DNA of 47,933 nt from an uncultured Eggerthellaceae bacterium (GTDB lineage: Bacteria; Actinomycetota; Coriobacteriia; Coriobacteriales; Eggerthellaceae): contig CAJFUR010000061.1 in the NCBI GenBank assembly GCA_904420215.1, positions 1-47,933 of the forward strand, in the 5' to 3' direction. A program made the position numbers and the translations under genes. Every line of letters begins with the position of its first letter. Positions within the stretch are counted from its first letter, which is position 1. The notes beneath the pieces were generated by a model. The model made no database searches. It had not been told where the DNA came from and worked only from the letters and a program-made list of their open reading frames with translations. Below, one piece after another: positions 9,528 through 17,936 of this stretch.

Positions 9528-10631
9528 ATGGACGGGCAAGCGCTGACCACCTTCGTGGAATCAGTGTGCGGGGAAGGCCATCTCCGGGTCGAAGCCGACC
9601 TCGGGGATGGCTTCGTTCGTTTGAGGAGCGCGGAAGCCGAGCGCCGGCAGGCCGCGCACGACATCAGGGCGACGGAAGACATCGTCATCGAAATGCTGCG
9701 CAACGCGCGCGACGCGCAGGCGCGCAACGTGTTCGTCGCCGTCACGCGCGAAGGGGAGCGCCGGCGCGTCGTCATGGCGGACGACGGCTGCGGCATCCCC
9801 GCCGCCCTGCAGGAAAAGGTGTTCGAGCCGCGCGTCACGTCGAAGCTCGATACCATGCACGTGGACAAGTGGGGTGTGCACGGGCGTGGCATGGCGTTGT
9901 ATTCCATCGCAGCGAATGCGGAAAGCGCCCGCGTGATGGCCTCGGCTCCCGGCCTGGGCACGTCCATTGCAGTGGAAACCGACCTTTCCCGCGTGGGTGA
10001 GAAGACCGACCAATCGACGTTTCCCACGTTCGAGCAGACCGCCGAAGGCGCCCTTTCCATGCGCGGCCCCCGCAACGTCCTGCGCACGGCTTGCGAGTTC
10101 GCGCTCGAGCACCGCGCCTCCTGCAACGTCTACTGCGGCTCGGCCACCGACGTGGCGGCCACGCTCTACGCCTTCGGGCTTGCAACCCTTTCCGCCGCCC
10201 AGCGCGCGTTCTGCCCGCACAGGGAAGACGTGCCCGTGTGCAAGCGCCTGGCCACGGCCGCCGATGCCGCAACGTTCGCGCAGGTGGCGGAAACGCTGGG
10301 GCTTTCCATCTCGGAACGCTCGGCGCGGCGCATCATGGATGGCGCCATCCTCCCGCTTGCCAGCCTGGCCGAACGCATCGGGGCCGAAGCTCTTGCCGGC
10401 CGGGACGCGGCAGGCGCGGGCGCCAGCCGGCAAGCCAAGGCCCCGGCTGCCCCGACCGACGCGCGGGGGCTGAAGCTTTCCGCTGGCGACGCCGCCGAAT
10501 TGAAAGGCGCGGTGCGGCGGGCCTTTGCGGACATCGCGCGGCGCTACTATTTGGAGGAAGACACCGAACCCGTGCTGCGGGTGGGAAAGGACGCAATCCA
10601 CATAACCATTCCCGTCGCGAAGCTGCGCTGA
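9528..10631 (+). CDS. GHKL (HATPase_c)-type ATP-binding protein of unknown function
   Basis: N-box-like EDIVIEMLRNARDAQARN, G1-like VVMADDGCGIP, G2-like WGVHGRGMALYSIA; no phospho-acceptor or receiver domain seen. Confidence 0.75.
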   Translation: MDGQALTTFVESVCGEGHLRVEADLGDGFVRLRSAEAERRQAAHDIRATEDIVIEMLRNARDAQARNVFVAVTREGERRRVVMADDGCGIPAALQEKVFEPRVTSKLDTMHVDKWGVHGRGMALYSIAANAESARVMASAPGLGTSIAVETDLSRVGEKTDQSTFPTFEQTAEGALSMRGPRNVLRTACEFALEHRASCNVYCGSATDVAATLYAFGLATLSAAQRAFCPHREDVPVCKRLATAADAATFAQVAETLGLSISERSARRIMDGAILPLASLAERIGAEALAGRDAAGAGASRQAKAPAAPTDARGLKLSAGDAAELKGAVRRAFADIARRYYLEEDTEPVLRVGKDAIHITIPVAKLR

Positions 10632-10759
10632 GGGAGCCATCGGCGGCAAACCCGCAGGTTGCGTCGCATGGGGTTTACGGATAGAATAATTATCAGCGCG
10701 AAGCGCAGCGAAAGGAACGCGCTGCGGCCCATTGAAACGAAGCATGAAACGGCCCTTCA

Positions 10760-11137
10760 ATGAACCAGAAACCAACGAAGGATACGCACGTGTCAACCAC
10801 AGCAGAACCCCGGCCGGAAATCGGCTGCCTCAAGGTATCGTCCAAGTCGTCCCCCGCCTCGGTGGCAGGCGCCATCGCCGGCATGGTGAAAGACGGCGTG
10901 TGCGTCGAAATACAGGCCGTCGGCGCGGGCGCCGTGAACCAGGCGGTCAAGGCCATCGCCATTTCCCGCGGATTCCTCTCTCCCGTCGGCATCGAGATCG
11001 TGTGCGTCCCCTCGTTCGCCGACATCGTGATCGACGGCGAGTACCGCACCGCCATCCGCTTCACGGTTGAGCCGCGCTACACGCGGGGGGTCGTTGCGGC
11101 CGATGCGCCGGTTCCGGCGGATGCCCTGCAGGGCTAG
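10760..11137 (+). CDS. spoVS: Stage V sporulation protein S (SpoVS) family protein
   Basis: LKVSSKSSPASVAGAIAGMVKDGVCVEIQAVGAGAVNQAVKAIAISRGFLSPVGIEIVCVPSFADI. Confidence 0.92.
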   Translation: MNQKPTKDTHVSTTAEPRPEIGCLKVSSKSSPASVAGAIAGMVKDGVCVEIQAVGAGAVNQAVKAIAISRGFLSPVGIEIVCVPSFADIVIDGEYRTAIRFTVEPRYTRGVVAADAPVPADALQG

Positions 11138-11144
11138 GAACGCC

Positions 11145-12608
11145 ATGCACGCGCCCTTCGCCGACCTCACGTTCTGCATCCGCACGTTCGGGTGCCAGAT
11201 GAACAAGCACGACTCCGAGCGCATTTGCGGCATGCTCGAGGCCCTTGGCGCCTTGCCGGTGGACGACGTGGAGTCCGCCGACCTCGTCGTCTTCATGACT
11301 TGCTGCGTGCGCGAGGCGGCCGACACGCGCCTCTACGGGCAGGTGGCCTCCCTGAAGAACGTCCCCTTGCGCCCCGGCACGCGCCTTGCGAAGCGCGTCG
11401 TTGCCGTGGGGGGATGCATCGGCCAGCGCGACGGCGAGAAGCTCACCCGCGCGCTGCCGCACTTGGACGTGGTCTTCGGCACGCACAACCTGGGGGCGCT
11501 GCCGCACCTGCTCGAGGCCGCGCTCGCCGACGGGCGGCACCATGTGGAAGTGCTCGACTCCGCGAGCTCCTTTCCCACCGACCTGCCCACTGCGCGCGAG
11601 CACGCCTGGGCGGCGTGGCTGCCCATCGCCATCGGGTGCGACAACTTCTGCTCGTACTGCATCGTGCCCCACGTCCGCGGGCGCGAGAAGTCGCGTCCCC
11701 TCGAGGACATCGTCGCCGAAGCGGAGCGCTACGTGGACGCCGGGGTGCGCGAGATCACGCTGCTGGGGCAGAACGTCAACTCCTATGGGCGCGACCTGTA
11801 CGGCAGCCCCCGCTTCGCCGCCGTGCTCGATGCGCTCGACGCGACGGGCGTGGAGCGGCTGCGCTTCGCCACCAGCCACCCGAAGGACCTCACCGACGAG
11901 GTCATCGCCAAGTTCGGCACCCTCCGCTCGCTCATGCCCGCGCTGCACCTGCCCGTCCAATCGGGTTCGAACGCCGTGCTCGACGCCATGAACCGCCGCT
12001 ACACGCGCGAACACTACCTGGGGCTGGTGGAGAAACTGCGCGACGCCTGCCCCGGCATCGCCCTTTCCACCGACGTGATAGTGGGGTTCCCCGGCGAGGA
12101 CGCGCGCGATTTCGAAGACACGTGCCGCCTCGTGGAGGAAGTGGGCTACCACCAGGTGTTCACGTTCATCTACTCCAAGCGCGAGGGCACGCCGGCCGCG
12201 AAGCTCGAAGACGCCACGCCGCGCGAGGTGATCCAGCAGCGCTTCGACCGCCTGGTGGCCCTGGTGCAGGACCACGCCCTGCACGCCAACCAACGCGACG
12301 TCGGCACGACGGTGGACGTGCTGGTGGAAGGCGCGTCCAAGCGCGACGGGGCGATGATCGCCGGCAAGAGCCCGAAGAACCAGACCGTCCACGCGCCCGC
12401 CCCGCACGGCCTTTCCGCCGACGCTCTTGCGGGGCGCATCGTGCGCGTGCGCATCGACGAGGCGCGCACGTGGTACCTTTCCGGCGAAGTGGTGGGAGGG
12501 GAGTTGGAAGCAGGCCCGGCGGACGGGCGCCTTTCTGGCGCAGCGCCCGAGCGCACGGGAGATTCTGCAGGAGGCCCTGAGGGCGGCGCGGCAGACGGGC
12601 GCCCATGA
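11145..12608 (+). CDS. miaB: tRNA-2-methylthio-N6-dimethylallyladenosine synthase MiaB
   Basis: FCIRTFGCQMNKHDSERICGML, radical SAM CDNFCSYCIVPHVRGREKSR, LGQNVNSYG. Confidence 0.96.
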   Translation: MHAPFADLTFCIRTFGCQMNKHDSERICGMLEALGALPVDDVESADLVVFMTCCVREAADTRLYGQVASLKNVPLRPGTRLAKRVVAVGGCIGQRDGEKLTRALPHLDVVFGTHNLGALPHLLEAALADGRHHVEVLDSASSFPTDLPTAREHAWAAWLPIAIGCDNFCSYCIVPHVRGREKSRPLEDIVAEAERYVDAGVREITLLGQNVNSYGRDLYGSPRFAAVLDALDATGVERLRFATSHPKDLTDEVIAKFGTLRSLMPALHLPVQSGSNAVLDAMNRRYTREHYLGLVEKLRDACPGIALSTDVIVGFPGEDARDFEDTCRLVEEVGYHQVFTFIYSKREGTPAAKLEDATPREVIQQRFDRLVALVQDHALHANQRDVGTTVDVLVEGASKRDGAMIAGKSPKNQTVHAPAPHGLSADALAGRIVRVRIDEARTWYLSGEVVGGELEAGPADGRLSGAAPERTGDSAGGPEGGAADGRP

Positions 12609-13687
12609 GCGCGCATCCACGGAAAGCCCCTTCGGGCGCTGCCGGCCGCGGCGGGGACGCAGCCGGCAGCGGCGTTTCAACGGGAGCAGCGGCTGGAATT
12701 GACGCCGCAGCCGGGACCTGCGGCGCATCCTTCGTGTCGGCGCTCTCCGCGCCGGTCGTCTGCGTGGTGGGGCCAACGGCCACCGGCAAGTCCGCCTTGG
12801 CACAGGAAATTGCCTGCCGCCTGGGCGGGGAAGTGGTGAGCGCCGACTCCATGCAGGTGTACCGCGGCATGGACATAGGTACGGGCAAGGTCCCGCCTGC
12901 CGACCGGCGCGTTCCCCATCACGGCCTGGACCTGGTGGATCCGGGCGAGGCGTATTCCGCCGCGCTCTTCCAGCGCCACGCGCGGCAATGCTTTTCCGCC
13001 ATAGACGCCCGCGGCGCGCGCAGCGTCCTGGCAGGGGGGACCGGCCTGTACGTGCGCGCGGCCATCGACGCCTACGCCTTTCCCGAAGGGGAGCAAGTGG
13101 AAAACCCCGTGCGGGCGCAGTGGGGCGCGTTCGCCGAGGAACACGGGGCGGAGGCGCTTTGGGAGGCGCTGCGCGGGCGCGACCCCGAAAGCGCCGCCGA
13201 GCTGCATCCGCACAACGTGCGGCGCGTCGTGCGGGCGTTCGAGCTTCTGGAGGCGGGGACGAGTTATGCCGAACAGCACCGTCACCTCGCCGCCATCGAG
13301 CAGGCCGTTCCCGCCCGGTTCTTCGGACTGGCCATGGATCCCGCTCGTCTCGCGCGGCGCATAGACGCGCGCGTTGACGAGATGTTCACCGCAGGGCTGG
13401 TCGAAGAAGTGGAGGGGCTGCTGAAGCGGGGCTTCCGCGACGGCATCACGGCGCCGCAGGCCATAGGGTACAAAGAAGTGGTTGCCGCCTTGGACGGGCA
13501 GGCGACTATGGACGAGGCGCGTGCGGCCATAAAGCAGGCCACGCGCCGCTACGCCAAGCGGCAGCGCACGTGGTTCCGCAAGGACGCGCGCATCGCGTGG
13601 CTGCAGGCGGACGGCAGGGACGCGCAGAGCCTTGCCGACGAGGCCTGCGCCCTGCTCGCGGCCGGGGATGCGGCCCGCAGGCCCTGA
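12605..13687 (+). CDS. miaA: tRNA dimethylallyltransferase MiaA with Ala/Gly-rich N-terminal extension
   Basis: VVCVVGPTATGKSALAQEIACRLGGEVVSADSMQVYRGMDIGTGKV; ATGA overlap with miaB. Confidence 0.95.
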   Translation: MSAHPRKAPSGAAGRGGDAAGSGVSTGAAAGIDAAAGTCGASFVSALSAPVVCVVGPTATGKSALAQEIACRLGGEVVSADSMQVYRGMDIGTGKVPPADRRVPHHGLDLVDPGEAYSAALFQRHARQCFSAIDARGARSVLAGGTGLYVRAAIDAYAFPEGEQVENPVRAQWGAFAEEHGAEALWEALRGRDPESAAELHPHNVRRVVRAFELLEAGTSYAEQHRHLAAIEQAVPARFFGLAMDPARLARRIDARVDEMFTAGLVEEVEGLLKRGFRDGITAPQAIGYKEVVAALDGQATMDEARAAIKQATRRYAKRQRTWFRKDARIAWLQADGRDAQSLADEACALLAAGDAARRP

Positions 13688-13844
13688 GCGGCCCCGGCGC
13701 CCCGGCCTTGCAACATGTGATATGATGGCGAAGCGCGCAGAGACGGCGCGCCTTCGACGGCGGATCGGACAGGAGCGTTCATGTAATACCTAGTAATCGT
13801 TTCTCATTTCCATTGCAAGCAACACTGCCGAGAAAGGATTACGC

Positions 13845-15152
13845 ATGTCCGAATTCGAATCCGTCACAACGCGCGGCGCCCTGTCGCGGGAAGAAGAGCG
13901 CCGCGAGCGCGCGGTGCTCGTGGGAGTGGAGCGCCCTGGCCTCGCATGGCCGCTCGCCTCCTCGCTTGCCGAGCTGGAGCGCCTGGTGGACACCGCCGGC
14001 GCCGACGTGGTGGCCACGACGACGCAGCGGCTCGATGCGCCCAACCCCCGCACCTTCGTCGGATCGGGCAAGGCCGAGGAAGTGGCCGAACTCGTCCGCG
14101 CGCACGCGGCCGACCTGGTGGTGTTCGACGACGAGCTCACTCCCTCGCAGCAGTCGAACCTCGAGAAGGCCGTCGGGCGCGACGTGAAGGTCATCGACCG
14201 CACGGCACTCATCCTGGACATCTTCGCATTGCACGCCACCAGCAAGGAAGGCCGCCTGCAAGTGCGGCTGGCCCAGAACCAGTACCTGCTGCCGCGCCTG
14301 CGCGGCATGTGGGCGCATCTGGCGTCCAACCGCATGGGCGGCGGCGTCGGCTCGCGCTTCGGCGAAGGCGAAAGCCAGCTGGAAGTGGACCGCCGCATGG
14401 TGCGCAAGCGCATCACCACCATCAAGCGCGAGTTGGCGCATCTTGCCGAAGTGCGCGCCGTGCAACGCGAGGGGCGCTATGCCAGCGGCATGTTCAAGGT
14501 TGCCCTGGCCGGCTACACGAATGCCGGCAAGTCGAGCCTGCTCAACCGCCTGACGCAGGCGGACGTGCTGGCATACGACAAGCTGTTCGCCACGCTGGAT
14601 TCCACCACGCGTAAGTTCGAGCTGCCGGAAGGGCGCGAGATAACCCTCACCGACACCGTGGGGTTCATCCAGAAGCTGCCGACCACCTTGGTGGAGGCGT
14701 TCAAGTCCACTTTGGACGAGGTCACCGGGGCCGATCTGATCCTGCACGTCATCGACGCGTCGTCTGCGGAGCGCGAGGCGCAGCGCACGGCCGTCGAGGA
14801 TGTCCTCGAGCAAATAGGCGCACACGAAACGCCGCGCGTCGAGGTGTTCAACAAGGCCGACCTTCTGGACGAAGACGAGGCGCGCGCCCTTTCGGTCCGT
14901 TTTCCAAACGCACAGGTGGTTTCCGCGGCAACGGGGCAGGGAATGGACGGCCTTGTCGAGCGCATCGCCCAGGCGGCTTCGGAGCGCGACGAGCGCCTCG
15001 AGGTGCTCGTTCCCTACCGCCGGGGCGATCTGGTGTCGCTTGCGCACGAGCGGTGCCGCATCCTCGAGGAGTCGCACGAGGAAGACGGGACGCGCATCAC
15101 GATGCTCGCCGGACCGGCGTATGCGGCCCTGTTCGGGGATTTCGTGGTGTAG
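13845..15152 (+). CDS. hflX: GTPase HflX
   Basis: LRGMWAHLASNRMGGGVGSRFGEGESQLEVDRR, GYTNAGKSSLLNRLT, TDTVGFIQKLP. Confidence 0.96.
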   Translation: MSEFESVTTRGALSREEERRERAVLVGVERPGLAWPLASSLAELERLVDTAGADVVATTTQRLDAPNPRTFVGSGKAEEVAELVRAHAADLVVFDDELTPSQQSNLEKAVGRDVKVIDRTALILDIFALHATSKEGRLQVRLAQNQYLLPRLRGMWAHLASNRMGGGVGSRFGEGESQLEVDRRMVRKRITTIKRELAHLAEVRAVQREGRYASGMFKVALAGYTNAGKSSLLNRLTQADVLAYDKLFATLDSTTRKFELPEGREITLTDTVGFIQKLPTTLVEAFKSTLDEVTGADLILHVIDASSAEREAQRTAVEDVLEQIGAHETPRVEVFNKADLLDEDEARALSVRFPNAQVVSAATGQGMDGLVERIAQAASERDERLEVLVPYRRGDLVSLAHERCRILEESHEEDGTRITMLAGPAYAALFGDFVV

Positions 15153-15188
15153 TTTCCGCTTTGCAGCGGCGGTTGCGCGCCCGAAAGG

Positions 15189-15827
15189 CTACAGGCGGCG
15201 GAAGACGGCCACCACTTTGCCGGCAATGGAGCAGTCGCGGGTGATAATGGGGTCCATGGACGAGTTCTCGGGCTGCAGGCGAATGTGGTCGGCCTCCTTG
15301 TAGAAGCGCTTCACCGTCGCCCCGTCGTCTATGATGGCCACCACGATGTCGCCGTTGTTTGCGACGGGCTGCTCCTTCACCACCACGTAGTCGCCGTCGT
15401 TGATGCCTGCCTCGATCATGGATTCGCCACGCACCGACAGGAGAAACGACGGCGCGTCTCCCACGATGTCGGTGGGCAGCGTGATGGTGTCGGTGATGTT
15501 CTCTTCCGCGAGAATGGGCGAACCGGCCGCCACGTTGCCCACGAGGGGCACGTTCACCAGCTTGCTGAAACTCGGTTGGACGACGTTCGATTCGGGCATG
15601 GCGTCGTCGAGCGGGTACGTGAGGGCAATGGAGCGCGACTTGAGGGGGTCGCGCTTGATGAGGCCCTTGTTTTCGAGCGCCTTCAAATGCACGTGCACCG
15701 TGGAGGGGGAGGACAGGCCCAGGCTCTGGCACACTTCGCGGACCGTGGGGCCATAGCCCTTTTCGCGGATGCATTCCTCGATGCAGTCGAGCACCGCCTG
15801 CTGGCGCTTCGTCACCTTGTCGGCCAT
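15189..15827 (-). CDS. lexA: LexA repressor
   Basis: MADKVTKRQQAVLDCIEECIREKGYGPTVREVCQSLGLSSPSTVHVHLKALE; cleavage region NVAAGSP, Ser in RGESMIEAG; start at 15827 preceded by a GGGAG RBS. Confidence 0.97.
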   Translation of the reverse strand: MADKVTKRQQAVLDCIEECIREKGYGPTVREVCQSLGLSSPSTVHVHLKALENKGLIKRDPLKSRSIALTYPLDDAMPESNVVQPSFSKLVNVPLVGNVAAGSPILAEENITDTITLPTDIVGDAPSFLLSVRGESMIEAGINDGDYVVVKEQPVANNGDIVVAIIDDGATVKRFYKEADHIRLQPENSSMDPIITRDCSIAGKVVAVFRRL

Positions 15828-15848
15828 GGTTGCTCCCTTTCCCGCATT

Positions 15849-15862
15849 CAAACATTTGTTTC
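15849..15862. promoter_or_regulatory. LexA box A (lexA-proximal)
   Basis: CAAAC-ATTT-GTTTC. Confidence 0.7.
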
Positions 15863-15864
15863 AG

Positions 15865-15878
15865 GGAACAAATGTTTG
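15865..15878. promoter_or_regulatory. LexA box B
   Basis: GGAAC-AAAT-GTTTG. Confidence 0.75.
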
Positions 15879-15887
15879 AAATTCTTG

Positions 15888-15916
15888 TTGACATGAACCT
15901 TTGTTCGCCTTATTAT
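15888..15916 (+). promoter_or_regulatory. Promoter of the SOS membrane-protein gene with LexA box C in the spacer
   Basis: TTGACA (15888-15893), 17-bp spacer, TATTAT (15911-15916); LexA box TGAAC-CTTT-GTTCG at 15894-15907. Confidence 0.88.
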
Positions 15917-15921
15917 ATATG

Positions 15922-15935
15922 CGAACAAAGGTTCT
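15922..15935. promoter_or_regulatory. LexA box D over the expected transcription start
   Basis: CGAAC-AAAG-GTTCT. Confidence 0.85.
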
Positions 15936-15959
15936 ACGCAAGGGCTGGGAGGTAAAAAG

Positions 15960-16370
15960 ATGAAGAATTTCGAGACGCATTACCCCACGCAAGGCTCGGC
16001 GGCCCTCAGCCCGCGTTACGAGGAAATGCCTGTTCGGCAAGGCATCATTATCGCATTTCCCGGCCAGGGGAGCAGGGATGGGCAAGACGGCGCCTTTGGC
16101 GCCGCGCATCCGTCACGCCCGGAGCGTCCCCTGCATGCGAAGCACGGAAGATGCGAGGCGCTGCAGTCCCCGTCGCAATCCCCGGCGGCGCATGCGGCCA
16201 AAGGCGTCCGCCACGCCACGGGCCGCCTCATGCAGACCGAGTTCGTGTCCAACGTGCGCCACGGCAGCGCACAGGGCGTTCCGTTCGGCCGCATGTCGCG
16301 CTGGCAGGCAGTCATGGTCGGGTGTGCGTTCTCGGCCTTGGCGTTCGCTGCGCTGTTTCTGGGAATTTAG
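15960..16370 (+). CDS. Uncharacterised SOS-regulated protein with C-terminal TM segment; candidate cell-division inhibitor (YneA/DivS/ChiZ positional analogue)
   Basis: 136 aa; RBS GGGAGG; C-terminal WQAVMVGCAFSALAFAALFLGI; divergent from lexA with four LexA boxes; followed by nrdR. Confidence 0.75.
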   Translation: MKNFETHYPTQGSAALSPRYEEMPVRQGIIIAFPGQGSRDGQDGAFGAAHPSRPERPLHAKHGRCEALQSPSQSPAAHAAKGVRHATGRLMQTEFVSNVRHGSAQGVPFGRMSRWQAVMVGCAFSALAFAALFLGI

Positions 16371-16506
16371 CGGCCCGACTGCACGTCCTGAGTCGCCCTG
16401 CTCGCACCATCGCCGTGCATGGCGGTCCTGCAGCACCGCCCGTCTAGGTAGAGCCGTAGGATCCAGTACGCCCCGCTGCCTTTTCCGCTGCCCTCGGCGG
16501 CCGTTT

Positions 16507-16546
16507 CACCGCCCACAGTTGCTGCGTTCTGTGGGCGGTGCCTTTT
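16507..16546 (+). terminator. Intrinsic terminator between SOS gene and nrdR
   Basis: CACCGCCCACAG (16507-16518) / CTGTGGGCGGTG (16529-16540), 12-bp perfect stem then CCTTTT. Confidence 0.85.
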
Positions 16547-16557
16547 GTGGTATGATA

Positions 16558-16583
16558 CCTTCGTTTCAAAGGCGAAACGAAGG
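16558..16583 (+). promoter_or_regulatory. Inverted repeat overlapping the nrdR ribosome-binding site
   Basis: CCTTCGTTTC-aaaggc-GAAACGAAGG, then AGTGCCATG; TATGAT -10-like element just upstream (16551-16556). Confidence 0.6.
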
Positions 16584-16589
16584 AGTGCC

Positions 16590-17036
16590 ATGCGCTGTCC
16601 CGCTTGCAGTCACCTCGAGTCGAAGGTGGTCGATTCGCGCCCCTCGGAAGACGGCACCTCCATCAGGCGGCGCCGCGAGTGCTTGGACTGCGGCTACCGC
16701 TTCACCACCTACGAACGCCTGGTGGACAATCCGCTCATCGTGGTGAAGGCTGACGGCTCCTCGGAAGCCTATGACCGCCAAAAGCTCATGCGCGGCCTTC
16801 TGACGGCCTGCGCCAAGCGCCCGATCTCCCCCGAGCAGATAGGCGACGTGATAGACGACATCGAAGCCGAGCTGCGCAACGCCTCGAAGAACGAGATCGG
16901 CTCGAAGCAGCTCGGCGACATGGCGCTCGTGCGACTTGCGAAGCTCGACGACGTGGCCTACATACGCTTCGCGAGCGTATACAAGGATTTCCAAAGCGTC
17001 GGGGAGTTCGCCACGGCGCTGGAAGGACTGCGCTAA
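16590..17036 (+). CDS. nrdR: Transcriptional repressor NrdR
   Basis: MRCPACSHLESKVVDSRPSEDGTSIRRRRECLDCGYRFTTYER. Confidence 0.97.
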   Translation: MRCPACSHLESKVVDSRPSEDGTSIRRRRECLDCGYRFTTYERLVDNPLIVVKADGSSEAYDRQKLMRGLLTACAKRPISPEQIGDVIDDIEAELRNASKNEIGSKQLGDMALVRLAKLDDVAYIRFASVYKDFQSVGEFATALEGLR

Positions 17037-17037
17037 C

Positions 17038-17490
17038 ATGGACGCCCTTGCCGTGCCCATCAAGCGGCTCGACCCCGACCTGCCGGTTCCCGCATGTGCC
17101 TATCCGGGCGACGCCGGCATGGACCTGTATGCCGCCACGGAAGCCGAGCTGGCGCCGTTCGAGCGCGCGCTCGTGCCGTGCGGCATAGCCCTCGCGCTCC
17201 CACCGGGCTACGCCGGGCTGGTATTGCCGCGCAGCGGGTTGGCCATCAAGCGGGGCATCTCGCTGGTGAATTCCCCGGGCCTCATAGACAGCAACTACCG
17301 CGGCGAGATAAAGGCGGTGCTCGTCAACCTCGATCCGCGCGAGACTTTCCACGTAGCGCGTGGCGACCGCATCGCGCAGCTGATGGTGGTGCGCGCCGAG
17401 AACGTCGCATTCGCCACTTGCGCCGAGCTTCCTCCGAGCGAAAGGGGAGAAGGCGGCTTCGGAAGCAGCGGTGTTTCTTCCGGCATTTAG
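17038..17490 (+). CDS. dut: dUTP diphosphatase
   Basis: AYPGDAGMDLYA, LPRSGLAIKRGISLVNSPGLIDSNYRGEIK, GDRIAQLMVV, C-terminal GGFGSSG motif. Confidence 0.96.
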   Translation: MDALAVPIKRLDPDLPVPACAYPGDAGMDLYAATEAELAPFERALVPCGIALALPPGYAGLVLPRSGLAIKRGISLVNSPGLIDSNYRGEIKAVLVNLDPRETFHVARGDRIAQLMVVRAENVAFATCAELPPSERGEGGFGSSGVSSGI

Positions 17491-17661
17491 GGCGGCTGGC
17501 GCAGGCATTTGCAGCGTGCCAAGTGGCCGTCGGCCGCGTAGCAAAGGCTGAAACACGCCAAGCGGCTATGGGCGCCGCGCAGCAAACGCTCGAGCGTGCC
17601 GCGCAGCCGACAATCGCACGTTAGGTGGTCGCAGCATGTCGTGCTTGCCTGTTCGCCGTAC

Positions 17662-17676
17662 TTAGAGTTACTCTAA
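17662..17676. promoter_or_regulatory. MerR-type palindromic operator candidate 1
   Basis: TTAGAGT-T-ACTCTAA, perfect. Confidence 0.75.
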
Positions 17677-17829
17677 CCGCATTCGCTCCGCTGTGGAGAA
17701 GGGCGGGGCGAGTGGCGGCAAGAGCCAAGAGCAGAAAGGGAAACGTGCGAATCCCCGGCCGGCAGGTGCAACTTCCTGCCAAGAACGCCCCGTACGTCGA
17801 TGCGGACGGCGGGTTGCCGGATTCAATAC

Positions 17830-17844
17830 TTCGAGTAACTCTAA
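17830..17844. promoter_or_regulatory. MerR-type palindromic operator candidate 2
   Basis: TTCGAGT-A-ACTCTAA, one arm mismatch. Confidence 0.65.
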
Positions 17845-17876
17845 GTTATTTTCGCGCAATGGTTGCCGAATTCGAT

Positions 17877-17895
17877 GCTTAGAGTTACTCTAAGC
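17877..17895. promoter_or_regulatory. MerR-type palindromic operator candidate 3
   Basis: GCTTAGAGT-T-ACTCTAAGC, perfect 19-bp palindrome. Confidence 0.8.
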
Positions 17896-17921
17896 ATATG
17901 ACACGCAAGCAACGAAGGCCA

Positions 17922-17936
17922 TTAGAGTTACTCTAA
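17922..17936. promoter_or_regulatory. MerR-type palindromic operator candidate 4
   Basis: TTAGAGT-T-ACTCTAA, perfect. Confidence 0.75.

Noticed and set aside
16113-16436. Minus-strand ORFs opposite the SOS membrane-protein gene
   Set aside because: No RBS or promoter; the + strand ORF has consensus promoter, LexA boxes, RBS and a TM tail.
17668-17859. 63-aa minus-strand ORF between MerR-type palindromes
   Set aside because: No convincing RBS or domain; the palindromes better explain the conserved-looking sequence.
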